Positions 9,309 to 16,345 of a DNA stretch of 64,000 nucleotides are shown piece after piece. The DNA comes from Candidatus Omnitrophota bacterium (GTDB lineage Bacteria; Ratteibacteria; UBA8468; B48-G9; JAFGKM01): assembly GCA_023819375.1 (NCBI GenBank), contig JAMWDI010000005.1, positions 136,423 to 200,422 on the forward strand. The letters run 5' to 3'. A program made the translations under genes and the position numbers. The notes below the pieces were generated by a model. The model saw nothing but the letters and a program-made list of their open reading frames with translations, searched no databases and was not told where the DNA came from. The stretch's first letter is position 1. The number at the start of each line of letters is the position of its first letter.

Positions 9309-9865
9309 AGGACATTCTGGCCATCCTATTGTTATTTTTGTTGCTATTTATATGTATCAAATTAATCAAATAGATTTTCTCCACAATTGGCGCCAAATCT
9401 ATTTCTAAATTACATTTTTTTCTTTTCAAATTAACTTTCTTCTTACCTTGATTTTTAAGTATAACAATGGATTTGTCTTATATCTTTGTCCTCCATTTGC
9501 TCTACGTTTCTTTAATATCTATCCATTTGTAGATATTAACATTTTTAATAACTTATTCCTCCATTTTTGAAAATAACTATCACCTTGGATTCCTTAAATA
9601 AAAATGAAAACTTTACTCAAAAGAGAAATTAAAGTAAAATTAAAGTGGGAAAAAATTAATTTAAAAGAAGTGTTTTGTATTCAAGAAAAATAAATGAAAA
9701 GAAAAACTTTAAGAGTGAATTTTGCCTTTCATCAATCAAATTGTGTAAAATTTATTCAGAAAAAATTATGAATTATATTATAAGAAAATTAAAAGACAAA
9801 GAGTAAAAATTTAATTTTGACAAAAACGAGAAAATTGTTAAAACTAATTGATAAATAAAAATTTT
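9309..9865. other. Gene-poor stretch upstream of the element's left junction
   Basis: No convincing gene is present in these 557 bases. Two short frames (29 codons from 9605 and 25 codons from 9693) have no recognisable family and no strong ribosome-binding site. The last 60 bases resemble the sequence just upstream of the intact tRNA-Ser at 18167, which is also the 3' end of the integrase gene: ATTGTTAAAAC and ATTGATA are shared, as is an AATTTTGACAAAAA-like block. The stretch may be a shared tRNA promoter or the scar of an older related integrase. Confidence 0.5.
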
Positions 9866-9907
9866 GGAGGGGTCGCACAGTGGTCTAGTGCGGCGGATTG
9901 CTAATCC
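9866..9907 (+). repeat. Left attachment repeat: orphan 5' half of tRNA-Ser
   Basis: These 42 bases match the first 42 bases of the intact tRNA-Ser (18167-18208) with three differences. The match ends abruptly after the anticodon loop: CTAATCC is followed by CTTTT here and by GTTGG in the true tRNA. The last 19 bases, TGCGGCGGATTGCTAATCC, are identical and must contain the crossover. Two of the three differences (C13 and G23 here, T13 and A23 in the intact gene) are compensatory in the D-stem, so this copy is a former functional tRNA half and not random similarity. Confidence 0.88.
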
Positions 9908-9975
9908 CTTTTAAGCCATTTCTCTAAATTCCTGAAAAATCACTAAATCCATTCTCTATCAAGCATTTTACCCAC

Positions 9976-10027
9976 TTTTTCACTTTTTCAATTTTTTTCA
10001 TTTTTTTTCATTTTTTCACATTTTTTT
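9976..10027. repeat. Six T-tracts phased at about 8-10.5 bp (curved DNA or iteron-like)
   Basis: Six runs of 5-8 T, mostly followed by CA, have centres near 9978, 9986, 9995, 10004, 10013 and 10024. Phased A/T-tracts bend DNA. Several units read TTTTTCAC, which resembles a relaxed DnaA box and also occurs as TTTTTCACA in the dnaA-dnaN gap. The tracts lie 70-120 bp inside the left end of the element, a plausible spot for recombination architecture or an origin. Confidence 0.5.
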
Positions 10028-10321
10028 GGTACAAATACGACACAACTATATATTGTATTTTTTTGTTAGAATTTTTCATTTTAAATACTATATATTGTAT
10101 ACCACTAAACCCTTGAAAATTCTTGCTTAAAGAGATATAACTTAAGAAAACCCTTAATAGACAATGCTTTCCAAAACAAGTATAATTAAAACCATTGATT
10201 GACAACAATTAAGGGAGACACCCCACCCTTAAGAACTATATATTTTTTGTAGGAGATAAAAAATGCTGTCCAGAGGGTATGTTAATGAAAAACCATTGAT
10301 AATCAATATAAGAGAGAGACC

Positions 10322-10385
10322 CTCCCCCCCTTAAGGACTATATATTTTGACTGGGTTAAAAATATAGTCCATTAGGGGAGGGAGT
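10322..10385. repeat. Imperfect large palindrome between repeat units 2 and 3
   Basis: GGACTATATATTTT at 10335-10348 is followed after 9 bases by its near reverse complement AAAAATATAGTCC at 10358-10370. The symmetry extends outward as a C-rich arm (CCCTCCCC) against a G-rich arm (GGGGAGGG). The result is a potential cruciform or hairpin of about 25 bp per arm with a short loop. It places an inverted partial copy of the repeat end beside the direct repeats. Confidence 0.6.
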
Positions 10386-10640
10386 ATAGAATTCCTTGAT
10401 AGACAATAAATAGAGGAGCCCCCCACCCTTAAGAACTATATATTTTGGAGACACTCCAGAAAAGCATATTTTTTACAAAATAGTAAATAAATAATGCTGT
10501 TTAAAGGAGAATAGTTTAAATCCATTAATTGATAATAAACATAAATACTTCCACCCCTAAAGGACTATATATTTTTAAAAGTTATATTTTCAAATTAAAT
10601 TATTTTTGATGTATAATAAACTTAAAAAGAAGAATTACAT

Positions 10641-10805
10641 ATGGTAAAAGAAACAATTATAAAATCAAAAAAGATAAATTTTTTGAAAAATACTATTAAA
10701 GAAGCGATTTTAGAAGCGTTAGAAGAGATAGGACTTGCAAAAGCAATTGAAGAGGGTATAAAAACAAAAAATAAGAAAAAGTTAAAAATGCTGTCCAGAA
10801 GGTAG
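10641..10805 (+). CDS. Small 54-residue protein, possible antitoxin remnant
   Basis: The ATG at 10641 opens 54 codons ending at TAG 10803-10805. The product is Lys/Glu-rich with a helical stretch (EAILEALEEIGLAKAIEEG) of the type seen in the C-terminal part of Phd/RelB-like antitoxins. A TATAAT (10612-10617) precedes it. Its last five codons (MLSRR) come from the start of repeat unit 5, so the frame has either been extended or terminated by the repeat. No toxin partner follows directly. It may be a truncated antitoxin or a spurious frame. Confidence 0.4.
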   Translation: MVKETIIKSKKINFLKNTIKEAILEALEEIGLAKAIEEGIKTKNKKKLKMLSRR

Positions 10806-10881
10806 TATGTGAAAACTATTGATAATCAATATAAAAGGGATACCCCCACCCCTAAAGGACTATATATTTTGAAAATTGGGG

Positions 10882-10887
10882 TATAAT
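10882..10887 (+). promoter_or_regulatory. -10 box of the toxin-antitoxin operon
   Basis: A perfect TATAAT lies 24 bp before the antitoxin ATG, with AAAGGAG as ribosome-binding site. Seventeen bp upstream the -35 position falls inside the conserved ACTATATATTTT end of repeat unit 5. Anything bound to the repeat could therefore block or assist this promoter. Confidence 0.5.
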
Positions 10888-10910
10888 TAATATAAACAAA
10901 AGGAGAAAAA

Positions 10911-11120
10911 ATGAATATCAAAGTAAAAGAATTCTTGGTTGATAGAAAAGGAAGACCAAAAGGAGTAGTTTTGAATATTTCTGAATACAAAAAACTTTTA
11001 AAATTTATAGAAGATATACAAGATACACTTGACTTAAAAGAAGCAATAAAGACAAATAAAGGGTTTATTTCAGAGGAAGAGTTGTTAAAGAGATTAAAAC
11101 TAAAAGGGATTAATGTATAA
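10911..11120 (+). CDS. Antitoxin, Phd/RelB-like
   Basis: The 69-residue product begins MNIKVKEFLVDRKGRPKGVVLNISEYKKLL, a beta-hairpin plus helix arrangement typical of Phd/YefM/RelB-class antitoxins (DNA-binding N-terminus, with the 'V(V/I)LNISEYKKL' core). The C-terminal helical part (KTNKGFISEEELLKRLKLKG) would cover the toxin. It overlaps the downstream RelE-like toxin gene by 8 bp, the usual antitoxin-first order. The RBS AAAGGAG sits 5-6 bases before the ATG. The complex would normally repress its own promoter at 10882. Confidence 0.82.
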   Translation: MNIKVKEFLVDRKGRPKGVVLNISEYKKLLKFIEDIQDTLDLKEAIKTNKGFISEEELLKRLKLKGINV

Positions 11121-11364
11121 AGTAATTTTTGATGATAGAATAGAAAAAGATTTAAGTAAAATTCCTGCCAGAATAATAAAAAATATCTTCAAAAAAATAA
11201 CTCTAATTAAAGAAAATCCATATAGTAAGGGAGTAAAAAAACTTATTGGTATAGAAGGTTATAGATTAAGGATAGGAAATTATAGAGTACTTTTCCAAAT
11301 AGATGAAGAGACAAAAACAATAAAAATTTATAGGATAATCCATAGAAAAGATGCTTATAAATGA
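11113..11364 (+). CDS. RelE/ParE-family toxin
   Basis: The 83-residue product has the compact RelE fold signature: YKVIFDDRIEKDLSKIP at the N-terminus, a central helix, then GYRLRIGNYRVLFQIDEETKTIKIYRIIHRKDAYK. The sequence (Y)RLRIGNYRVLF and the basic HRKDAYK tail with Arg, His and Tyr match RelE-type ribosome-dependent mRNA interferases. Its start lies inside the end of the antitoxin gene. Its stop codon overlaps the ATG of the next small gene, suggesting one transcript. It probably stabilises the element or acts in stress or phage defence; that role is inferred. Confidence 0.88.
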   Translation: MYKVIFDDRIEKDLSKIPARIIKNIFKKITLIKENPYSKGVKKLIGIEGYRLRIGNYRVLFQIDEETKTIKIYRIIHRKDAYK

Positions 11365-11501
11365 TGAAAAGAATTAGTTTACCAGATTTAAAAAAGAAGA
11401 TATTTATTTATGAGACATTACAATCAGAGAAAGAAGTAAAAGAGAAAAAGATAAAAGGTCCTTTTAAATCTGGAAAAGAAGTATTAAAGTTAATTAAATG
11501 A
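11361..11501 (+). CDS. Small 46-residue protein, antitoxin-like
   Basis: The ATG at 11361 overlaps the toxin stop as ATGA. The product is MMKRISLPDL..., Lys-rich, ending GPFKSGKEVLKLIK, a tail resembling the toxin-covering end of small antitoxins. Its stop overlaps the ATG (11498) of a broken RelE/HigB-like frame, which fits a second antitoxin-toxin pair in which the antitoxin may still be intact. No family match can be claimed on this length. Confidence 0.5.
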   Translation: MMKRISLPDLKKKIFIYETLQSEKEVKEKKIKGPFKSGKEVLKLIK

Positions 11502-11645
11502 AATATAATCTTTATCTTACTTCCACATTCCAGAAAAAATTAAAAATATCACTTCTATCTTATCTATGAATACAGAATTTTGTTTATTTTAGTGAGAGAT
11601 AAGATTTATCTAACAAACAAAGGAACTCACGAGGAAGTTTATTGA
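11498..11645 (+). pseudogene. Decayed RelE/HigB-like toxin
   Basis: A first frame from ATG 11498 reads MKYNLYLTSTFQKKLK and stops at 11567-11569. The adjacent frame then reads YEYRILFILVRDKIYLTNKGTHEEVY before TGA at 11643. The first part resembles the start of a RelE-like toxin and the second its core beta-strands (EYRIL-type). The total is well short of the usual 85-100 residues and the frame is broken, so an internal deletion plus a frameshift is likely. It follows the small antitoxin-like gene with an overlapping stop and start. Confidence 0.55.
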
Positions 11646-11735
11646 ATAGAAAGTTAATACAGAGTTGTTAATTTGAATTGTAATATTGTAAAATAAATAT
11701 GAAAAGCGAAATTTTAGTCAAAAAAGAGAAGATAA

Positions 11736-13076
11736 ATGAAACAAAAAATAAAACAATTTTTTTTATGGCTTCCACTGGTTCTTATTGGAGGGTTATTAAT
11801 CATAGGACTTGTTTATGTATTAAAAGAAAACTTTTTGGGGACATCAATTTCAATAGGTTTCGTTGTTTTTAGTTATGCAATAGCAATAGTTATGCCCGAG
11901 ATAATAGAAGAACTTTCTCGGCCAACAAAAATTACTCTTGGTATAATAATTAGCCTATCTCTTACAGGAATAGGAGTTTTGTATTTACAAGAAAAATTTT
12001 TAGTTTTAATAGGATGCACTCTCGGGTTGTTAATGATAAGAAAAGTGTTGTTAGTGATAGGGAAAAACATACAAGCAATAAACGCAAAAATAAAGGAGGC
12101 AAACCCCAAAATTAAACAATGGTTGAAGAATATCTTTTTGCTAATAGGTATTATGACAAGGGAAAATATTTTTAAAAGAAATTTTACACACTCTAAAGAA
12201 ACAGAAATGAAATGGGATGTTAAAGAATTATTTAAAATTGTGAATAAATCGGAGTTAAAATATAAAATACATGGAATAGTAGCAGTAGTTTATATTTTGT
12301 TTTTAACTCTTTTCTTTAATATTCTCGATAACAAAATTCTCCATAATAGTTCATTCTGGTGGATTAGCATTTTATTTTTGGGAATATTTGTTTTAATAGG
12401 ATTTATCCATACATTACTTGACACAATATCATGGCATGGAGTAAAAAATGGATTATTAAAATTTTTTGTTTATTACCCTCTTGTATTAGGAATATGTCTG
12501 TTTCTACACGGAAGAGTAACAGAAATAACTATTGATGGAGAAATAATAGAACCAGAAGAAAATGACAAAATACCAGTGTCTGATGTAGGAAAGTTAATAT
12601 TGCTTATGTATGGTTTGTTTATCTTTTATAGAGCAATTACCTTTTTTGTTTGGTGGGGAGAGCGCAAACAAGTTATAAATTGTTTAAAAAAAACAATAAT
12701 AGAACTATATCAATTTTTGACTAAATCATATAACTCAAAAAAAGAAATAATAAAAAATATAGAAGAGTTTCATCAAAAATTACAACATTGCCCTTTACCA
12801 ACAATAGATACCTTGGTTAAGAAAGAAATAGCCAAATTTTATCTCCGTATTTTTGAATTCAGTGAAAGATTAAAAGAAATTATGGAGACATCTGACAAAA
12901 GGTTTATAAAAAATAAAAATGGAGTATTAACGATAGTTTATGGTGATGAAGAATATTCACTGGGATACCTATGTGAACCATATGTTAAAGAAATAAAAGA
13001 AAATATAAAAAAATTAATGAAGACATATAGAATATCTAAATACGACATTGACATTCCTATGGTAAATTTTGAATAA
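11736..13076 (+). CDS. Multi-pass membrane protein of unknown function (element cargo)
   Basis: The 446-residue product has about eight hydrophobic segments. Three to four lie in residues 8-110 and further ones near 185-205, 210-235, 250-265 and 290-310. A charged loop sits at about 110-180, and the cytoplasmic-looking C-terminal tail of about 130 residues is helical. I do not recognise a family. It sits between the toxin-antitoxin genes and a DUF6804-like membrane gene, which begins right after its stop, so the two may form a membrane pair. As non-core cargo it could be a defence or abortive-infection effector, but no motif supports that directly. Confidence 0.75.
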   Translation: MKQKIKQFFLWLPLVLIGGLLIIGLVYVLKENFLGTSISIGFVVFSYAIAIVMPEIIEELSRPTKITLGIIISLSLTGIGVLYLQEKFLVLIGCTLGLLMIRKVLLVIGKNIQAINAKIKEANPKIKQWLKNIFLLIGIMTRENIFKRNFTHSKETEMKWDVKELFKIVNKSELKYKIHGIVAVVYILFLTLFFNILDNKILHNSSFWWISILFLGIFVLIGFIHTLLDTISWHGVKNGLLKFFVYYPLVLGICLFLHGRVTEITIDGEIIEPEENDKIPVSDVGKLILLMYGLFIFYRAITFFVWWGERKQVINCLKKTIIELYQFLTKSYNSKKEIIKNIEEFHQKLQHCPLPTIDTLVKKEIAKFYLRIFEFSERLKEIMETSDKRFIKNKNGVLTIVYGDEEYSLGYLCEPYVKEIKENIKKLMKTYRISKYDIDIPMVNFE

Positions 13077-13080
13077 AAAC

Positions 13081-13406
13081 ATGTTCCTTAAAATAATAAT
13101 ATGGTTAAAAAATAATTGGTTTAAGGTTATAGTAATATTTCTTTTATTAAAAGCAGTAGGGGAAAATCCTTATTCATATTATCAATTTTTAAGATGGGTT
13201 GTTTCTCTTTCCAGTGGTTATTTGACTTATTCTTTTTTTCCTCAAAAAGATATGTCTGGGTTTGGATATTTGGTTTGATAACCATTTTATTCAATCCTGT
13301 GGAACCTTTTCATTTTTCAAAAGAAACCTGGCATATTTTAGATGTCATTGTAGTAATGGTTTACTTCTTTGTTCTTATTAAGAGGGAAACAAAACAACGA
13401 AAATGA
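13081..13406 (+). pseudogene. DUF6804-like small membrane protein split by a frameshift
   Basis: Starting at ATG 13081 the first frame reads to SYYQFLRWVVSLSSGYLTYSFF and then ends in an unrelated tail at 13278. The -1 frame continues with KRYVWVWIFGLITILFNPVEPFHFSKETWHILDV up to 13406. Joined together they resemble the DUF6804 family (YYQxLRWVV..., FGxxxxLFNPxxPxHxxxExWxxID). The switch point is a run of seven T near 13230-13240, where T TTT TTT is read in the zero frame. Either one T is missing, giving a pseudogene or sequencing error, or the ribosome slips by -1. The gene follows the 446-residue membrane gene within 4 bp. Confidence 0.65.
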
Positions 13407-14013
13407 ATAAGAAAAGAAAATAAATTAAATTTATCTTTAAGTTAGTTTGTGAACTAACTACTACTTTCTGTGGATATTTATAATTAAAACATAATTACAA
13501 CCACAGATGCTTAACTCTACTCCTACTTTGAAATAAAAAAGCAAAATACTATTCAAAATAACCTTCCCTTTATAGGCAAAATAATTTCCCCTGAAATTTT
13601 TCTGTGGGGTCATAACCAGTAGGCAAGGGTGGAAAGTATGGGGATTGGGGGGGTACTCCCCTATTCATATGTAGTAATTTTAATAAAAATGAATTTTACT
13701 CCTCTATAGGGATATCAATGATTTTAGCGATTTTAACAAGGAAAAAAAGTCAAAAAAAGTAATACATTATATGAAGGGAAAAATAAAAGTGAAAGTTATT
13801 CATTTAGAGTTAATACATTACATAAAGAAAAGATAAAGATGGAAAAAAGATAGTAATTCCAATGAAGCAGAAGTTTTTTGAAAGAATATCAATAATTTTG
13901 GTAGTTTTGAGGATAAGTTTAAAAGAAGATGATGACCTAAAAAGTAATATATTAATAAAAAAGTAAAAAAGAATGAAGTTTTAAACAAGGGGAAAAATAG
14001 AGAGGGAAAAAAT
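13407..14013. other. Non-coding stretch inside the element with diverged internal repeats
   Basis: No gene is convincing here. A block around 13690-13776 is repeated with divergence at 13861-13950: ATATCAATGATTTTAGC against ATATCAATAATTTTGGT, each followed by AAAAAGTAATA. The motif TAATACATTAYATRAAG occurs at 13760-13776 and 13811-13827. A frame of 34 codons from 13862 lacks a partner in the other copy, where a stop interrupts it. G-runs occur at 13636-13661. The stretch ends with the promoter-proximal region of the DUF5659 gene. Confidence 0.45.
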
Positions 14014-14310
14014 ATGGAAAAAACCTTTAGAACATCAGATTTCTATCTTACTGCTTACCTTCTTTGTAATGGGTTGGATTTCTCTTACGAAAGAGATGCT
14101 GTAAAAAATAAGGTTGTTTTTATTTTTAAGGATAAAGAAAAAGCAGAAAAATTGGTTGAAGATTATTATCGAGACAGGGCAAAAATCTCCCCAAAAAGGT
14201 ATGTTGAAGTAATTTACTCTCTAAAAAGTTTTCTTTTTGCCCAAAAGGAGGATGGAAATGGAAATAAAAATAGAAATGAAAAAAATTTTGGGAGATACAC
14301 TGCCTCCTAA
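14014..14310 (+). CDS. DUF5659-like protein of mobile elements
   Basis: The 98-residue product starts MEKTFRTSDFYLTAYLLCNGL and contains KVVFIFKDKEKAEKLVEDYYRDRAKISPKRYVEVIYSLKS. This is the pattern of the DUF5659 domain, common next to primase genes in phages and integrated elements. Its biochemical role is unknown. Its last 25 residues are read through the start of the primase gene, so the genuine fold is probably the first 75 residues. AGAGGGAAAAAAT precedes the ATG as a weak RBS. It opens the replication and integration operon that runs to the integrase. Confidence 0.72.
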   Translation: MEKTFRTSDFYLTAYLLCNGLDFSYERDAVKNKVVFIFKDKEKAEKLVEDYYRDRAKISPKRYVEVIYSLKSFLFAQKEDGNGNKNRNEKNFGRYTAS

Positions 14311-14854
14311 TGAAATTCTCAAAGTTTTCCCTCAAGGTAGAGAGTATATAACGAATAAATTAACTTATCTCCTTAATAAGCGTCAGCAATTATTAAACAG
14401 ATTTAAACATTTTCTCAAAAGACAAGATTTAAACTTAGTTGAACTTATTCTTATTAGAGATACATTTAAAGAACGTGTAAAAAAGATAAATAAAGAAATA
14501 AGAAGATTAAAAAGGTATTTAACTTCAGAAATTCAAGATACCCACCTTGAAATAGATATTAGAACCATTAAAGAGAGAATTAATATTATAGATATCTTTG
14601 AAGAGTTGTATCCAGATGCCAAACTTTATAAAACCAGTCGGACCGTCTATACTAACTGTCCTTTTCACGACGACAGACATCCATCCTTTCACATTTACCC
14701 TAAAACTTGCACCTTTTATTGTTATGGATGCGGTGTTAAAGGAGATGTGGTTGATTTAGTTAAGTTATCAAAAGGTTTGACTTTTAAAGAAGCAGTGTTT
14801 TTTTTGAAAAATCTTATAAAAGGAGGAAGATATGAAGAGGAAATTTTTAAATGA
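14258..14854 (+). CDS. CHC2 zinc-finger DNA primase-like protein
   Basis: The frame is open from 14237 (TTG). I choose ATG 14258 because AAGGAGG (14245-14251) lies six bases upstream; ATG 14252 touches that site. The product of about 198 residues has an N-terminal helical part and a C-terminal zinc-finger primase domain with CPFHDDRHPSFHIY and CYGCGVKGDVVDLVKLSKGLTFKEAV, the CHC2 pattern of DnaG primases. No Toprim catalytic domain follows, so it is a stand-alone zinc module. It probably cooperates with the downstream ATPase in element replication. It overlaps the preceding and following genes. Confidence 0.85.
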   Translation: MEIKIEMKKILGDTLPPNEILKVFPQGREYITNKLTYLLNKRQQLLNRFKHFLKRQDLNLVELILIRDTFKERVKKINKEIRRLKRYLTSEIQDTHLEIDIRTIKERINIIDIFEELYPDAKLYKTSRTVYTNCPFHDDRHPSFHIYPKTCTFYCYGCGVKGDVVDLVKLSKGLTFKEAVFFLKNLIKGGRYEEEIFK

Positions 14855-16334
14855 AATAGATGAAATTTTATTGAAAGAGAAAAAAGATAGTTTATCAAAA
14901 GAAGAGTTAAAATTATTAGGGTATGAAGACGATGTATATATCCGGGGGGTAGTCAAGGAAAAGTTAGAGAAAAACAAGATAGAACTTACTTCTCCAACTT
15001 TTCCTCAACTCCGGGATGAAATTATAAAATATTACCCTCTTGATGTTAAACTTTTAAAGACACTCCTTGCTGTGTATGTGGCTAATATGTATGAAGATGA
15101 AACTGAACTACCTGTATGGCTTTTAATCATTGCTCCACCATCTTATGGGAAGACAAAGGCAGTTATACTACTACAAGATTTACCCAATACTTATTTTATT
15201 TCCGAATTAACACCTCATACCTTCTTATCAGGGGATAAAAATACAGAAAACTCTTTGTTATTTAGGTTACCAAAAAAGGCAGTTTTGATATTCAAGGACT
15301 TTACCACTCTTATGGAACTTCCACCTGAAAAAAGAAGCGTGATATTGGCTCAAATGCGAGAAATCTACGATGGTCAGTACATAAAAGAGTTTGGCAGTAG
15401 CACCACGAAAAAATGGAGTGGTAAAATCGGCATCATTGCTTGTGCTACTACTAACTGGTTTTCCTTCCACCATTCAAAGACGATAATAGGGGAACGATTT
15501 TTATTTTACAGAATTTATTACTCTGACGATGAGTTTAATTCTATTAACCAACAAATTTTGAGTAGAAGAATTGATAAAAATGTAGATGTCCACCTAAAAG
15601 GGGTGATTAAAGAGTTTATATCAAATCTTAAAGATTATTCTTATGAACTTAATGAACAAGAGAAAAACTATATTATCAAAACAGCAAACTTCATTGCCAA
15701 GGCAAGATGTGCAGTAGTAAGAGATGGCTACAAAAAAGAAATAATTAACATACCAGAACCTGAAGCACCTTTTAGGATAGTACAACAATTAAGATTGTTT
15801 TATTCAAAACTGCAAACTATTGATAATAACATAGAAGATAATTTAGATGTTATAAAGAAAGTGATTTTAAGTAGTATATCAGAAGAGAGAAGAAAAGTAA
15901 TTGAATTCTTACTTACAAGAGAAGAAGCGGATTTTCAAGAGATAAGGCAGGTAGTTAACATCTCTGACAGCACTTTAAGAAGGACGTTGGAGGACCTAGA
16001 TGTATTGGGAGTTGTTAACAAAGAGAGTAGGGGCAAGGATTACTGGCACCTTAAAGGGGAATACAAAGAAATTTTTGTCCAAGGAAAAATTGAAAACCCC
16101 ACTCCCATAAAGGATTTTGCCTGTTTTTCCTTCACTCACCACCCCCCATACCAGATGGTAGAAAAAATATACGAGGAATACTCTAAAAAGGGAGAAAAAG
16201 CAAAATTTTTACAGCGTTTTCAGAATTATTTAGGAGTTAATGCTTTAGAAGAGTTGGATAAAATACCCATTGAAGATTTAAAACACTTTATCAATGAAAT
16301 GACGAATTTTTGGATAAAGGTTGATTTAAAATAA
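14832..16334 (+). CDS. P-loop ATPase/helicase-like replication protein with C-terminal winged helix
   Basis: The 500-residue product carries a Walker A motif APPSYGKT near residue 100, a Walker B-like strand AVLIFKDF near 150, and a sensor-like segment IIACATTNWF near 200, in the order expected of AAA+ or SF3/D5-like helicases. Residues about 345-405 look like a winged helix (DFQEIRQVVNISDSTLRRTLEDLDVLGVV). AGGAGGAAGAT before the ATG is a strong RBS, and the start overlaps the primase gene by 23 bp. A primase zinc finger followed by such an ATPase is a typical plasmid/phage-satellite replication pair. Helicase activity is inferred. Confidence 0.75.
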   Translation: MKRKFLNEIDEILLKEKKDSLSKEELKLLGYEDDVYIRGVVKEKLEKNKIELTSPTFPQLRDEIIKYYPLDVKLLKTLLAVYVANMYEDETELPVWLLIIAPPSYGKTKAVILLQDLPNTYFISELTPHTFLSGDKNTENSLLFRLPKKAVLIFKDFTTLMELPPEKRSVILAQMREIYDGQYIKEFGSSTTKKWSGKIGIIACATTNWFSFHHSKTIIGERFLFYRIYYSDDEFNSINQQILSRRIDKNVDVHLKGVIKEFISNLKDYSYELNEQEKNYIIKTANFIAKARCAVVRDGYKKEIINIPEPEAPFRIVQQLRLFYSKLQTIDNNIEDNLDVIKKVILSSISEERRKVIEFLLTREEADFQEIRQVVNISDSTLRRTLEDLDVLGVVNKESRGKDYWHLKGEYKEIFVQGKIENPTPIKDFACFSFTHHPPYQMVEKIYEEYSKKGEKAKFLQRFQNYLGVNALEELDKIPIEDLKHFINEMTNFWIKVDLK

Positions 16335-16345
16335 GGAGGTATAAG

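Larger units (their letters stand above)
10164..10870. repeat. Array of five imperfect 82-86 bp direct repeats
   Basis: The units are 10164-10246, 10263-10348, 10362-10446, 10494-10575 and 10788-10870. Each unit has four landmarks in the same order: a start like ATGCTGTCCAGAGGG, a centre like AAACCATTGATAATCAAT, a GGGA-rich then CCCCACCC block able to form a short hairpin (TTAAGGG...CCCTTAA in unit 1), and a conserved end (C/T)TAARGACTATATATTTT. Units 2 and 5 contain the exact palindrome ATTGATAATCAAT. Two further ACTATATATTGTAT copies lie upstream at 10045-10058 and 10087-10100. The spacing is too long and the sequences too divergent for CRISPR. Units 4 and 5 bracket a small gene, and unit 5 runs into the promoter of the toxin-antitoxin pair. 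Confidence 0.8.

Noticed and set aside
10008-10208. 66-codon frame on the minus strand across the repeat region
   Set aside because: It has no ribosome-binding site or known family, is read through the T-tracts and repeat unit 1, and its composition follows the repeats.
10164-10870. Possible CRISPR array
   Set aside because: Repeats are 82-86 bp, divergent from one another and unevenly spaced by 13-212 bp; no cas genes are near. The nuclease at 26010 has a Cas4-like fold but stands alone.
10164-10870. Integron attC sites
   Set aside because: Size and hairpin potential fit loosely, but the integrase is a phage-type enzyme without recognised IntI-specific features, and the units lack R'/R'' core sites.
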